From assembly GCA_019448385.1 (NCBI GenBank), contig JAGTXO010000042.1:62001-126000 (forward strand): a DNA stretch of 64,000 bases, read 5' to 3'. Position numbers and translations under genes: made by a program. The DNA is from Diacronema lutheri (taxonomy: Eukaryota; Haptophyta; Pavlovophyceae; Pavlovales; Pavlovaceae). The notes below the pieces were generated by a model that did no database searches, had not been told where the DNA came from, and was given only the letters and a program-made list of their open reading frames with translations. Shown one piece after another: positions 20,685-34,696 of the stretch (its first letter is position 1; each line of letters starts with the position of its first letter).

Positions 20685-23600
20685 CTACACGCTCAGGCTG
20701 AGGATGATGGCCGTCCCGCGCATCGTCCAGTGCGCCGCGCCCTTGTCCGTCGGCACGCGCACGTACATGACAAAGTTGCTGCTGTGCCCAGTCGTCGCGA
20801 GCACGCCGCGCCGCTCGGTCGTCTTGTAGACGGGGCAGTTGTAATGCGCGAAGTCCTTGAACTGGCTCGTGAGTGTCGGCACAAGCAGCAGAACGGGCAC
20901 GTGCTCGAAGAGCACCTTGGGCTGCGGCTCATCGAGCATCAAGTGCTCGTTCATCCGCGCGCCTTCAAAGTAGGGGCCGTGCACGTACGCGCCGTCCTGC
21001 GGCCGCACCTTTGGCGCGGTCGCGAGGAACTCAAAATCAAAGTCGACCGTGTCGATCGGGATCTGGTACTTGCGCGCGTAGTTTTGCAGCGTGCCCGTCA
21101 TGAACGCCTGCGCGGCAAAAGGGGCGCGCGCGGCGCGGCGCTGAGCGGCGCGCGCGCGCGGCGCGGCGGCGCTGCCTCGTTCGGAGCCCTCGACGCGCGC
21201 GCCGGGCGTGCTGCCCCACGCTCACCTGCGTGAAGAAGAAGGAAGGCATATCGAAGATGGTGGGCACGCCCTTGTCTACCCACGCCTGGAAGAAGGCGAG
21301 CCGGTCCATCAGGTCGGCGATGTACGACGCGAGCGGCTTGAGCGACGGGAAGGACCTGCGCGCACGCGTGCGCGCGCGCGAAGGCGCGCAGCGCGCACGG
21401 CGAGCCGTGAGCGCGCCGTGTCGCGCGCCGCGCGACGGCACGCCGCGCAGCCCAACGCACGGCGGCGGCGACGGCGACGGCGCGCACTTCTTGAGCCACA
21501 TGGCCGGAATGAGGTTTGAGAAGCACGACTTTGCGACCGCCTCAAGATCGGTGCTCATCACGACGAGGCCCTTGAGCGCCTTGAGCACGTCGCGCAGGCT
21601 CGAGCGGATGGCGCCGATGAGCTTGTTGAAGCGCGTGAGCTCCTGCGCGAGCACCGTGTTCATCGACTCGTCGTACAGCACCGGGTACTTCTTCGCGACC
21701 GCCTCGATGTCGTAGTTCGCCGGCAGCTTTGCGAGGATGTCGTTGGCAAGGTCGGTGACGAGCTGCTCAAACCCAGCGGCGCTCCCGCCGCCTCCGCCGC
21801 CTCCACCGCCCGCATCGAGGCTCGCGCCGGTGGTGAGGATGGTTGAGAGGAGCGCGCTCGTCTCGTTCATGTCCTTTGTGATGTCCGCGTTCTCGTGCAG
21901 CCCGAAGACCTCGGGCGCGGGCAGGAGCGGGAGCGTGCGGATGAAAGCGATCGTCTCGTCCGCCGAGCCGACCGCGTCCGACGGCACGTAGTAGGTGCCG
22001 GAGGAGGAGAGGGGCTGGTTGGTGCCAAGGACCTCGGGCGCGTACACGAGGTCCATCGCCGCGTTGAGCAGCCGCCGATCCTTGTCGTCCGTTACGCGCC
22101 CGCCGTAGTTGCACTCGGCGGTGCAGTACTTGAGCGCAAGGAAGGGCGTCTCCGCATACTCCGTCACGAAGAGCGAGAGCTGGCGGACGGAGATGCGCAG
22201 GTCGGACTCGTTAAACTCGTACGGGATGTTCCAGCCGAGCGGCCCGTACTTGCGCCGCTCCTGCAGCCACGCGTGGAAGAAGCACAGGCTGAAGAGCAGC
22301 TTGGTAAACGGCTCGCGCTTCGGGCACGCGTGGAAGAACTCGCCGTCCGAGATCGGGTCGGTCAGGTAGGACGAGAGCATGTTGGCGCGGAGGCCCTTTG
22401 GCGGCTCGTTGGTCATCTTGACGCCGTTCTGCAGCACCAGCACCGGGAACGCGGGCGACGGGTACGACGTGAGCCACAGCCGGAAGGAGGCGTGCGGGTC
22501 GGCCGACTCAAAGCCCTCGACGATCCGCTCGAGCGCCGTCATCCACGAGACGAAGAGGTGGCAGTTCTGCAGCACGACCCAGAAGCCCTTGCTCGCGCCC
22601 GACGCGACGAGCCGCTCCGCGTGGGGCCCCTGCCCCTGCCCGAGCGACACCGACTCGATCGCAGTCTTCGTCGACTCCGCGAAGCGGATGAGCGCGTTCA
22701 TCGGGTCGACGCCGGGCGAGAGCACGAAGACGAGCGGGATCGTCGGGGACGAGTCGCGGAAGCTGCCCGCGAGGTCGAAGGGCGGCGGCTCGACGAAGCG
22801 CGCGCCGAGCTCGGCGGACACGAAGTCGATGATCGCGGGGATCAGCTTGTCCGGGCGGATCGCCTTGAGGACGAGCAGCCGCGCAAACGCGTCGAGCTTG
22901 TCCGACCATGGCACGGGCAGCGCGACGAGCAGCGCGTCCGGATCGATCGAGTCGTAGACGGCGCGCCACGCGTCGGGGTCGGCCGCGACGGCATCGGCGA
23001 GCCCGGCGAACGCGGGCAGCTGCGAGAGCGTCACAAAATCGGTCCACGACTTTGCGGTGAGCCACGCGGGCGCCGGGTTTGGCGGCGCGAGCGACACGTC
23101 GAGCAGGATGCCGCCGACGACGAGATACTTCCACTCGGCGTGGTTGAGCTTGTGGTAGCCCTCCATCAGCTTGACGCACAGGAGCAGCGAGAAGACCAGC
23201 TTGTCCTTCTCGAAGAGCGAGCGGCAGACGTTGTTGTACAGGAAGAGCTGGAAGTACGTGTTCAGCTTCTCCATGCGCGCGTCGAGCGCCGAGTCGGGCT
23301 CCGAGTCGGCGATCGAGCGGGCGAAGAGGTCGACGAACCAGTTGAGCGAGTACTGGTACATCGGGTCGACCGTCGCCAGGTCCGAGATGCAGAAGAAGAG
23401 CAGCGACGTGCGGTACGCGACCGGCCGGTAGCCTTCGCGCGCCTCGTCAATCTTCACCTCCGTCTCGAGCGCGACGCGCTGCTTGGCCTCGATCTCGTTG
23501 GAGAGCTTCTTCGCGTCGTCGAGGATCTGGATGGCGGACGCGTCTTCGAGGATCGAGCCGCCCGCCGAGCCGAGCACCTCGAGGATCTTGTCCTCGATCT

Positions 23601-26600
23601 CCTTGAGCTGCTTGCGGTTGTTGTTGCCCTCGACGACAAGGCTGTTCTTCACCTCCTCGAGGTCGGGCCGCTCCTTCGCGACGACGAGGCCGAGGAGCTG
23701 GTCCTCGAGCCCCTCGCGCGTGATCATAAAATTGAGCAGCGTCACCTTCACCTGCAGCTCGGGCATGTAGTGCGGGTTGCGCAGCTTGGTCGTCACGTAG
23801 AAGCGGAAGTCGTTCGAGTACTCGATCGTCGCGTCGCCCAGCCGGATGCACAGCACGCCGCCCTGCTTAAAGGTCTGCTTGACGAGGAGCGGCTCGAGCG
23901 CCGGGTCGAGCTCCTCGCCCACGTTCTCGAGCAGCACCGGCTTGCCGAACTGGATCGCGTTCTCGAGCGTGCGCAAGTAGGTGGCCTGCGTGAGCTTGAT
24001 CACGTGCATGCCGCTCTCCGACTCCATGTTGCGCACCCACTTGTTGGCCTGGCCCTGCGGGTCGATCATGAGGGGCCAGCGGCGCGCGCTCGTCGTGATG
24101 ATCCCGTTGTCGCACGAGAAGGCGTCCGTCGGCAGCCCGTGCGCGTTCCACGCGCGGATCGCGACGGGCTCGCCGAGCGTCTCCTGAAAGTTGAAGCGCT
24201 CCGAGCGCGGGATGCGGTGCTCGGTGCACTGCTTCATCCACGCGTCGGTGGTGCGCTGGCGGTACGTGACGGTGAACGGCCCGAGGTACGCGATCATGCC
24301 CGACGAGACGAGCACGTCGCCCGTCAGGTTGGTGTAGCGCGGGCCGAGGAGCGCGGCGACCTCCGTCCAGCGCACCTGCTCGCCGCCGAGGCCCGAGAGG
24401 AGCTTCTCGGCGCGCTCGAGCTTGGTGTTGCAGTCGTCGTACTTGTCCTCTAGGTTCTTCTTCTCCGTCGACAGCTGCGCGAGCTTTGCCTTCATCGCGC
24501 CGAGCTTGTCCATGACCTCGGCGAGCTCGGCCTGCTTGGACTGGAGCGACGCCATCGCCTCGGCGTACTCGCCCTCGGCGATCTTGAGCTTCTCCTTCTT
24601 GGGCGCGACGACCTTGGCGATGCGGTCGTACACCTCGAGCGCGAGGATCCACTTGCACATGCCCTCCGCCGCCGCGCTCGCCTTCGCGACGCGCTCGGGC
24701 GTGAACTCCTCCATCGGCTTGTACTTGTCGCGGATCGCCTTCATCACAGACGGCTTGATGTTGTCCTTGTCGTACGTCTTGAGCGAGTCGAGGAAGCCCT
24801 TCGAGTCGTTGAGCAGCGCCTTGCCCGGCCCCCAATAGTCGTCGCGCATCTTCTGCGTCTCAGCGTCCTTGACCTTTGCTGGCTTGATCTCCTTCATCAC
24901 GCACACCGCCTCCATCACGAGCTTGACGCCCGACGGCGGGTTGGCCATCGAGCGGACGAGGTCGATGTCGGCCTTCTTGAGCGTATCGAGCGCGGCGATC
25001 GACGCGTTCAGCGCGGGGATCGCCTCGGCCAGGTCCGCCTCGCACTCGTCCTTCATCGCCTTGGCTTGCGCGGCGACCTGCGACGTGGCGCGCTCCTCGG
25101 CCTGCACGACCTCCCGCTTCGGCTCGACGACGTCGCGCACCTCCTTGTCGATGACGACCTGCATCTCCTCGGTCTGCGCCTTGGCCGTCACCAGCTGCGG
25201 CTTGAGCTCCGTCAGCTCGTCCTGCATCTTGTTCACCGCGAGCCCGGCCTCCTCGAGCTGCTTGAGGCCGTTGTCGTACCGCGTGCGCAGCTGCGCGACC
25301 TCGCGCCGCTTGGCGCTGAGTAGGCTCTTGAAAGTCTGGATGAGCTCGAGGTAGGAGGTGGGCGTCACGTACACGTTGCGCTTCTCCGACGCGAGGAAGC
25401 GCGCCGCGAGCTCCATCGAGCCCGTGTGGAAGACCTTGCACATGTGGATCACGCCCGGGCGCGCATCGCCGTCGAGCTCGACGTCCTCGAGGAACTTGTG
25501 CGCGACGGCGTCGAGCGCGTCCTGCGGCCACGCGCGGAACCAATCGATCGTGCAGCAGTTGACGAGCGACGGGAACATGCGCAGCCGGTTGCGGAACGCG
25601 TCGCCAATCGGCGACATGGCGAGGACGACGTGCAGGTACTTGCGCGCCTGCTCGATGAAGAAGGCGTAGAGCGTACCGACGGACGAGTCGCCCTCGCGTC
25701 CCAGCTCGCGCGCGGTGGCGCGGATCGCCTCGCAGATCGCCGCCTTCTCGTCGTTGGCAAAGAGGTTGGGCACCTCGCCCGCGTTGAGCAGCCCATTGAT
25801 GTCCTCGAGGTAGGCCTCCTCCTTGATCTGCGTGTCGGCAAAGAGGAAGATGGTGCCCTTGCGCTCGAGGCCCGCCTGGCGGAGGACGAGCTTGATGTCC
25901 TCGCGCCATTCCACCATCGAGTACGTCTTCGACACCTCGATCTGCTTGATCCCCATGTCGGCAATGTAACCGGCGAGCCGCGTGAGCGACTGGCGCCCCG
26001 AGCCGCCGATGCCGACGAGCAGCGCGTTGCCGCGCGGCATCTTGAGCACGCGCGAGATGCGCGCGATGTGCTCGATCGCAAAGAGGAAGAGCACCAGGTT
26101 CATCGGCTTGGGCGTCACCGAGTTGTACTCGTCGAGCAGCGCGCTCATCCGAGGCTGCAGCGCGTGCACGTCCTCGACGAGGCGGTACGCGCGCACCTTG
26201 GCCTTCGGGTCCTCAAAGTCGCAGTACATGAGGTGGCGGACGTCGTCGTCGCCCAGGTCTTCGCGCGGCTTGTGCGCGATCCGACCAAACACCTTTGGCG
26301 CCGACAGGTCAAAGTGCGCCTTGAGCAGCCCCTTGGCCATGCCGAGGAACCACGTGCGGTCGGCGTCGTCCGTCAGCCGGTCGTAGAAGACGCGCAGCAG
26401 CTCGTGCAGCCAGACGGTGATGAGCTCGTTGGGCGCGGCGTAGTCCTCCTTGCGCGTGAGCAGCACGCCCTGCACCACGCGCGAGAAGTCGCGCAGGTTG
26501 AACGTGTAGTGCGACTTGGTCGGCGTGGGCAGCAAATTGTCGACCGCCGCCTTGTACGCGCCCATCGTCGCCGCGATCACCGACGCCGAGCGCGTGCGGA

Positions 26601-29600
26601 AGGACGAGTCGAAGCCCGAGCGGTCGAGCCACCAGTCGAGGATCGTCTGGAAGATCCGCACCATCGACGCGTCGTCGAACTCGGTGAACGCGATGACGTT
26701 GAAGTGGCGCATGTAACGGCCGGTGATCGGGTTGCGCCCGCCGCCGGGCGGGCCCATCGCGCCGATGAACGTGAGATCGACGAGCTGGCGGAAGGTGTTC
26801 TCCTTGAGGTCGTACCAGCCGCCGTGGTCCATCCACTGGCGCAGCAGCTCGATCGGCGGCTGCGCGCCAAAGGTCTCGAGCACGGGCATGTTGAGGTCGT
26901 CGACGAAGACGGCCATCTTGCGGCCGCTCGGCGGCCCGTACACCCCCTTGCGCCGCTTATCCACCTTCGAGTCGATGATGTCCTGCGTCTGGTTGGCGCT
27001 CGTCTGAGCGGAGAAGTTGACGAAGAGCGCGGCGTACTTGTCCGCGCTCAGCCCGTGCAGCAGCTTCTGCTGCACGTAGACCGACTTGCCCGTGCCAGTC
27101 GGGCCGATGAGCAGCGTCGCCTTGCCGTGCGTCACGAGCGCCTCGAGGAGCGCCGAGTAGCGCACCGTGTCGATCGTCGGTACGATGATGTTCGCAAACT
27201 CCGCGTCGTCGGCGATCCGCATGTCGTCGCGCGTGATTGCCTCCGTCCACAGCGTCCAGCGCCCCTTGGCCTTGCTGAACGCGTAGTCGTACACGCTCGC
27301 CTCGCCGTCGGGGAGCATGGCGCTCAGCTTGGCCGCCGAGCCGAAGGTGCCGTCGACCTTGTCATACGGCTTGGGCGGCTTGCCCGCGCACAGCTGCCGG
27401 AAGAAGACGTTGAACGCCGCGCGGCTCGGCGCGTCAAGCACGGCCGCGACGCCCCAGACGAGCGCGAAGAGGAAGAGCGACTCGACCCAGACCGCCGCCT
27501 CCTTCACGGGGATCTCACGCATCACCTCGCCGTCGACGGGCTCCTGGAACTCGTCAGCGAGCGCGTCGAAGAGCTTCATCAGCGCCGCGACGCGCGTGAT
27601 CTCATCGGTGTCCTGGATGCCGACGGTGACGAGCGAGCGCCCCTCCTTGAGCACCCAGCGGTTGACGGCGGGCACGAGCCAGCCGAAGAGGTTGCGCAGC
27701 GTGTCGCGGTAGGGGTGCAGCTTTGGCGGCAGCTGATTGAGCCACGAGTCCATCAGCGGCCGCCATGTCATCGACTGCGGCTCGAGGTAGACCATCCCGC
27801 ACCGGCTGACGGTCGCGGGCGAGGCGACGGCGAGGTCCTGCACCTCGAACATCATCGTCATCGGCGCGGACATCGCGATGATCTCGCCGGACATGAGGCA
27901 GAGCTTCTTGTTGTCGTCGAGGACCGTGTTCATGTTCTCGATCCAGATCGCGTCCACCGGCCCGTCGAAGACGACCCACTGCCGGTCGGGCACGCCGTGC
28001 ATCGTCTCCTGCTGCGCAGCCGCGCGGTACGTGACGGCGAGCACGCCGTCGGACCACTCGTGCGTGACCGGATCAAACTGGCCGTAGAGCTGGCCCATCG
28101 TGATTGCCTTTGGGTTGAGCACGTGCGCATGCGTCCGCTTCTCGCCGTTCAGGTCGTTGTCGCACAGGTCGGTGAGCGCGGCCATCAGCACCTTGTACGC
28201 AGCCGTCTTGCCCGAGAAGGAGTACCCGACGAGCATCAGGCCGTGCCGGACGATAATCATCTCGTAGAGCTGGCAGATCTTTGTGAAGAAGGGCTCGGTG
28301 AGCTGCAGGTTGAGACGCTCGCAGTTGGACGTGCAGAAGCGGAAGAGGTTCTCGTAGTCGGACGGCGGCAGCTTGATCGACGGGAAGAGGTCGGACGTGA
28401 TGCCCTCGAAGAGCGGGATATCGTGCGAGAGGAACTTTGGCAGGTTGACGTCGATGATCGAGCGGAGCATCAGGATGTTCTCGTCCTCATCGGCGAATTG
28501 CCGCTTCAAATTGCCCGCCGCGCGCAGCACCGCCATCACCGCGCGCATGCCGTAGTCGTAATGATCCTGCGACGAGAGCTGCTCGGAGCAGAGCTTGTAC
28601 GTCTGCACGATCTTGCGCGCGAGCACGCGCGCCTCCATGTAGCCGTTCGAGTAGAGCAGGATCTCGCCGATCAGCGCGTAGTCGGGGACCATCATCGCGC
28701 ACGAGCGGAAGAGCGCCTTGAGGTTGTCGGGCAGCTCGGCTCGGCCGGCGTAGCCCGGGTTCATCGTGATGAAGACGGACGCGGACATCCGGAGCGGCAG
28801 CTGCGTGCCCTCGAAGAGGAAGCTCTTGAGCATCTTCGCCTTGGCGCGCTGGATCGTGAGGATCTGCTGCGCGATCACCGAGAGCACCTCCACGTTGATG
28901 CGGTTGAACTCGTCGAAGCACGCCCACGCGCCCGACGCGGCGAGGCCCTTGAAGAACTTGGCCATCGCGAGGTAGTCGAGGCCGTCCGAGCAGTTGAAGA
29001 CGACGCACTGGATGCCGACGGCCTTGGCGAGGTCCTTGGTCGTCTCCGTCTTGCCCGTCCCCGCCGGCCCCTCGGGCGCACCACCCAGGTCGAGCTGCAG
29101 CGCCGACATGAGCGTGCGGTAGCAGCGGTCGGTGAGCGGCGTCACGACGAGGCGGCCCTGCACGCCGAGGTACTCGTACCCGTACGGCAGCGACGCCGAG
29201 ATCATCTTGCATCGGATGCCCGCCTCCTCCTGCGCGTAGCGCAGCTGCGCCGTCCACTCGAAGGCGTTCACCTCCGACACTGCCGCCTCGGCGATCGCGA
29301 CCGTCGTGTCGCGCGCGTGCACGTCCATGACGATGAGCGGCGAGACGACGAGCCGCTGCAGCTTGTCCATCTTGCCGCGCACCAATTCGACGATCTTGTC
29401 GAGGTCGGCGTTGAGCTTGTCGACGTACGCGCCGAGCGCGCCCGCAAGAATCGCCTCCTCCACCTCCGACGTCCAGAAGAGGCCGGTCGTCGTGAGGACC
29501 GCCTGGCCGGGCCACGCGAGGACCCACTCGTGCCGCGCGCTCTCCTTGTACGCGACAACCGACTCCTCGATCACGCGGCGCGTGTTGTTAAACATGAAAG

Positions 29601-32600
29601 TCTCGACCTCGACGAGCCACTGCTCGACCATCGACGACGGCTTGATCGTCGCGCCGACGAAGGGCACCGTCTCGTTCTCCGACGAGATCATGCCGGCGAT
29701 CTCGCCGCCCTCGGTGAAGACGAGCTTCGCGATGCCCTCGAAGCACTTTTTGAGGTGCGGCTGCACGCGCTTCGGGTCCTTGGTCTCGGCGAGGATCTCG
29801 AGGAGCTCGTCGTTGGAGAGGAAGAAGAAGCGCGGGAAGAAGAGACGTTTCATCTCGAGGTACTCGTTGAGCCCCCTCTGCACCGCCTCGAGTAGCTCGT
29901 GCTGCCTGCGGTACGACTCGAGGAGGCCAGGGATGTCGGCGACGGCGAGCACGTTCACGTTGGCGACGACCTTGCGCATCATCTCGCGCCACATGCCGTC
30001 CTGCTCCTTGAAGAGCTTGCCCTCCTTGGGCATCTGCCGCATGATGTCCTCAGAGCCGAAGATGGGCTCGAGGTACTGCCACACGCCCTGCACCTTGAGC
30101 CAAATGTCGATGGCGTCCTGGATGAGCACGAGCTTGGTCGCCCACGCGCTCGTGCGCGCCTCGTGCGGTCCAATGAAGGTCGAGCCGACCATCGTCTGCG
30201 CCTTGACGATGTGGTCGTCGAGCAGCTGCTGCACCTCGTCCACGCCGCCGATGATGTGCGTGCCCGTGTCGCGCCACTCCTTGACGGCGAGCTCGAGCGG
30301 CGCCCACTCGGCGTACATCTTGTCCAGCGCGCGCTCGAGAGAATACTCCTTCGACGCGGCGTCGGAGATCTCGGTGAGGCGCTCGAGGTGGCGTTCGAGG
30401 CCCATCTCGAGCACCGTCTGCAGGCTCGTCGCGTCCGTTGGAGTGAACGCGTACCCGAGCACGTTCGAGACCGCTTGCCAGTGCCGCTCGCGCATGCCCG
30501 CGTTGCACACGACCGCGATGACGGGCAGCTTCCCCTTGAACTCGTCGATCTGCGCCTTGATCGCCTCGGCGACCTTGCGCGGCCTCGAGAGGTCGACGCT
30601 CTCCGCCGCGCTCGCGCCCTCCTCTGGCTCGAACTCCTTGAGGCACTTGAAGTTGGTCCGCCACATGTGCATCGCGTCCCGCTCGACCGCCTCGGGGTCG
30701 AGCGAGCGCATCGAGCCGTGCAGCCACATGTGCGACTGCTTTTGGAAATCCTGCGCGTTGCGCCAGAGCGTGGTGTACGGTGCGAGGAGCGCGGGCACGT
30801 GCTCGAGCTGCACAAAGTGCGTGCGCGCGAAGCCGAGCAACTCCTCCTCGGCGTTGAGCTGCTCGGCGCGCTCCTTTGCGGCCGCCACGTCCGCGAGGAG
30901 CTTGTTGAGCGTCGCCACGTTCTCCGACACGCGCGCGAGCTCGCCGTACGACTGGAAGGCTTCGGCGATGGCAACGTACTCGTCGAGCTCCTCGACGAAC
31001 TTGTCCTTGCGCGCCGCCAACTCGTCCTCCGCGCGCGAGCGCTCGTCCTTGAGCCGCTTGTGGCAGTCGTCAAGGAGCGGCTTGATGCGCGACGGCCACA
31101 GCCACGTCGAGCCGACGAGCTTGAGCTCGTCGTCGTTGAAGTGGTAGGCGTGCTCGACGAGGAAGGTGAGCTGCTTGCGCGCAGTGTTGAGCTCCTTGTT
31201 CAGCTCGACGAGCGTCTCGCGCGACTCGTGCACAAACTTCTCGAGCTCGACCATCTCGTCGTCCGTCGACGGGTGCACCATCAGCCGCGCCGACATCTCC
31301 TGGTACTGGTGGCAGATCGCCGCGTCGCGCGCCGCAAACTTGGCGCCAACCGACGCTGTGAGCGAAAGGACGAGCTCTTGCGCGCGGTTCGCCATCCTCT
31401 GCTTGACCGCCGACGCGTTGATCGCGACGAGGCTGAAGCGCACCTCGTCCGGCGCGTGCTCGCCCACCTCGGTCGCTGCCTTTGCGAAGCGCTGGATCTC
31501 GCTCGTGTGCTCGGAGAGCGAGTGGTCCGCCTTGTTGAAGTCGTCGACGCGTTTCTCCGTCTCGGCGGAGAGGAGGTACTGATGAGGCGCGTACCGCCGG
31601 AGCATCTCGCCCGTCGCCTCCATGTTGGCCTCAACGAGCGCGTGCACGTCGGCCTTCGCCTCGGCGATCAGCTCATCGTCGAGCGTGCAGATCACGAGCA
31701 ACGTGCCCGCGGACGTGCGCTGCCTGAGTTCGGCCTCAATGCGCGGGAGCGTGTTCATCATCGCGACGAAGTGGTCGAGGATTGTGAGCAGCGTCTTCGT
31801 GAGCGAGCCCGCCGACGGGTTGAACTTGCACCCCTCGCCCTCGACGAGCATCTTGATCGTGAAGAGCGCGCGCGCGCCCTTGGGCCCCTCCGCCGTGCGC
31901 CTGTCGTCCGCGGGCATGAACTGCTGCAGGAAGGCGACGTACGTGCGCACCGACTTGGTCAGGAGCGAGCGCAGCTGGTTGAACATGAGCGCCGACACCG
32001 CCGAGAGCAGCGCGTCCGACTCGCCGCCGCTGCCGCCGCCCGGCGGTGCGCCCGGGGCGGACGGCGCGGGCGCACCGTCGACGCCATGCGCGGCGGCGGC
32101 TGCGGCGGCGTCCTTGCGGAAGATATCGACGACGGCGGGGAGCCACTTCTTCTTGAGCGTGTGCACCACCTTCTCGCAGTGCGAATGCTGCGCCTCTTTG
32201 AAGCGCTCGACCTCGAGCGGCGTCACGGGCGGTAGCGCCGTCAGGTTACATAGGAGCAGATGCGAGTACTTGTCCCAAAGATGGAGCATCTCGAGCATGC
32301 CGCTGTGATTGACGACGAGGCCGCGCTCGACCGCCTCGTACCCGGCGATCACGTCCTCATGCCACTGCCCAAGCGCGAGCGAGTGCGCCGACTTGGACGC
32401 GGCGCACGCGGCGACCGACGGGTCCTGCGACGGGTGGAAGATGGCGCGCTCAAACGCGCGCGGCGGCTGCGTGATCTGCACGCGCCGGCGCTCGCGCGGA
32501 TCCTTGAGCACGTAGTCGAGCGTGGCGGTCTTCACGGCGTTGTAATACCCGGCGCGTACCTCCTCGAGCAGCTCGCCCACCAGCTCGTCCACGCGCTCCT

Positions 32601-33192
32601 GCGACACGTTGACGAGCTCGAGGGGCACCTGCTCGAGCGCGTGGTCGGCCCACCGGCTGTTGAACTCGGCGAGCGACGAGACGTCGACGCCGCCGTCGAC
32701 GTAGCCGCCAAAGCGGTGCTCGAGCAGCTCGGGATCGACAATGTTCGCCGTGCGGAGCGTCCCCTTGAATACCTCCTCTTCCGCCTCGGCCGCTGCACGC
32801 CGCTGCCGCTCGAGCACCTCGAACGCCGAGCCGTCGAGCGCGCCGCGCGGCGACGCGCGCTCGCGCGGCGCGACGAGGGGCTTGCACGCGAGACCGGTGG
32901 CCCAGCCACGGCGGTTGACATCGGGGCGCAGAGGCGAGGGGCCGGCAAGCGCCGCCGCGCGCGCCGCCTCGAGCTGCGACTCGTCCATCGTCGAGAGGCT
33001 CGCGCGGTTGAACGCGCCGATCCGGTCGGACGGCGTCATGAAGCGGCGGCTTGCGGTGAAGGTAGTGGCCTGGGTCCACTGCGTGTTGTCGAGCAGCACG
33101 GGGTACTCGGTCACTTCGGGTGCCGCGGTCACGCGCGGCTGCCGCCGGAACGGCGAGGTGGGCGCATCCGCGGGCGGCGTGGGCACCGGCAT
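20685..33192 (-). CDS. Axonemal dynein heavy chain, single-headed inner-arm (DNAH3/7/12-like) type
   Basis: Exons 33192-21488, 21355-21226 and 21107-20685 join in phase to about 4,085 residues, the size of short inner-arm heavy chains. Motifs in order: AAA1 P-loop GPAGTGKT (about residue 1,372) with FDEFNRI; AAA2 GYSFSGKT (about 1,657); AAA3 GPTGTGKS (about 2,030) with VFVDDLNMP and AMGPPGGGRNP; AAA4 GIGGSGRQS (about 2,395); the coiled-coil stalk with microtubule-binding tip; and the C-terminal domain ending RGTAIILSLSV. Intron 1 (21487-21356) starts GTGCGC and restores WLKKSFPSLKPL; intron 2 (21225-21108) starts GTGAGC and restores FFFTQAFMTGTLQNYARKY. The motor drives ciliary or flagellar beating. 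The 11.7-kb first exon has no intron. Confidence 0.95.
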
Positions 33193-33318
33193 ATCGAGGC
33201 CGTTATTTTTTCGATGGCCAGAAAAAAGGAAAAAGGAAAAAGAGGGGAAAAGAAAAGGATTTCAAGGAAGTGGGGAAAAAAGTCCGGCAGTCGCACCTGC
33301 ACATTCTGTCCGGCCGGC
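33193..33318 (-). promoter_or_regulatory. A/G-rich promoter or 5' leader of the dynein gene
   Basis: The plus strand is strikingly A/G-rich (GGAAAAAGGAAAAAGAGGGG), so the gene's own strand is a pyrimidine tract that ends just upstream of the dynein ATG. It also holds the 3' end of the next gene, leaving 126 bp between the two coding regions. Confidence 0.4.
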
Positions 33319-34661
33319 TCAGCCGGGCGCGACTGCGCGCGCCTCGCCGGCCAGCTGCGCGCCGCTCGGGCTCAGCCTGCGCGCGCTGGCCTTGGGCGGG
33401 GTCGCGCCGGCCGCCGCGCCACCGGCGCCGGGCGCGCCCGAAGCGCCACTCCGCCGGTGCGCCGCCTTGGGCGTCTCGACGCGTTGCAAGTAGCTAGGCA
33501 CGCGCGCGCCGTTTTGCCGCAAGAACTTGCGGTACATCTTCGAAGAATACAGCGTCGCCAGCTTGGCCGTGATCCCCGCCGCGGCCGCATCGGCGGCCGA
33601 GTCGCGCTCGAGCTGGAAACGACTGGGGTCGCGCACGCGCGCGAGCTCGACCGCCGCCTCGCCGTCGTGTGGCGGCGCGGGCTTGCCCCACGACTCAGAG
33701 GGCAGGTACCACGCGCCGAATGGCAGCGCCGCGGGCGTGTCGCCGTGCGCGCCAAGCGGCTTGCGCGCCGCCGGCCTATTCCACGTGTTCGCGACTGGCT
33801 TGGGGCGGGGCGGCGGCGCGCGCCGGCGGAGACTCGCCGCTTCGGCAGAGTGTACGGCGCCGTCATGGTCCCTGCGCACGGCGCGCGCACGAGGGCGCAA
33901 TTGAGCGCAAAGCGCAAAGCGCGCGCAAAGCGCCGCGCGGCCGGCCGACGCGCGCGGCGAGCGCACCGCGCGCTCGGCGCCATTGGAAGCAGCTCCGCAG
34001 GGATGTTGGTCGCGATGCGCACCGGCGCCGCCGGCCGCCAGATGATCACAGGCGATGGCAGGTACCGCTCGTCATCGTCGTCATCCGCGCCCTTGTCATC
34101 CTCGTCCTCGTCCGCCGCTGCAGCGGCGCGCGGACCGGCGGACCCGCTGGCGACGGGGTTGCCCATCGTGCTGCGCTCGCGCGCGTGCGCGCGGAACGCG
34201 TCGCCCGCGCCAGCGTGCAAGCGCGTGCTCGCTTCGGGCGCCGTGCTGCCGTCGGCCTTTGGCTGCGCCTCGAGCTCGTGCAGCACGGCCGCGACGTCCG
34301 CGTCCCCGCCCGCCGCGCCGGCGGCCGCGCCACTCGGCTCGAGCGCGCGCGGCACAGCGTCCAAGCCGTCGGCGCGGCTGCCCCCGTCGATGTGTTGCGC
34401 GACGAGCATGGACGCTCTGCCCGGCGACTCGAGCCAGCCGCCCGTCGCGAGCTGCGGATTGGCGAGCCTCGCACGGCGCGCGTCCTCGAGGAAGGCCGAG
34501 TACTGCGCCTCGAGATCGAGGCCAGGCGGGTGCGGTGGCTGCACAGGTGGGTGCGACGGCACGCGCACCTCGCGCAGGTCTGCGCTCGGCAGAAATTTCC
34601 ACTCAAATGCCGGCAGCGCGGGGCGGTGCTTCGTATGCAGCCCAGAGCGTCGCAGAGCCAT
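33319..34661 (-). CDS. Conserved-looking protein of unknown function upstream of the dynein gene
   Basis: Exons 34661-33967 and 33871-33319; the intron at 33966-33872 starts GTGCGC and ends GCGCAG. The joined protein has about 415 residues. The N-terminal third has FEWKFLPSADLREVRVP; the middle is acidic (DEDEDDKGADDDDDERYLPS); the C-terminal third has PFGAWYLPSESWGKP and SSKMYRKFLRQNGARVPSYL, which look like conserved blocks. The ATG at 34661 is preferred because the extra frame upstream lacks an ATG. It is tandem with the dynein gene, which makes a ciliary role possible but is no more than a hint. Confidence 0.65.
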
Positions 34662-34696
34662 GGTGCACGTAACGTCCACCTGCAACGCTCCATATT

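Noticed and set aside
21895-32235. Very long plus-strand open frames opposite the dynein gene (for example 21895-24453, 25426-29895, 29899-32235)
   Set aside because: They are exact antisense shadows of the dynein exon, rich in Arg/Val/Glu/Leu from reversed GC-biased codons, and show no domain.
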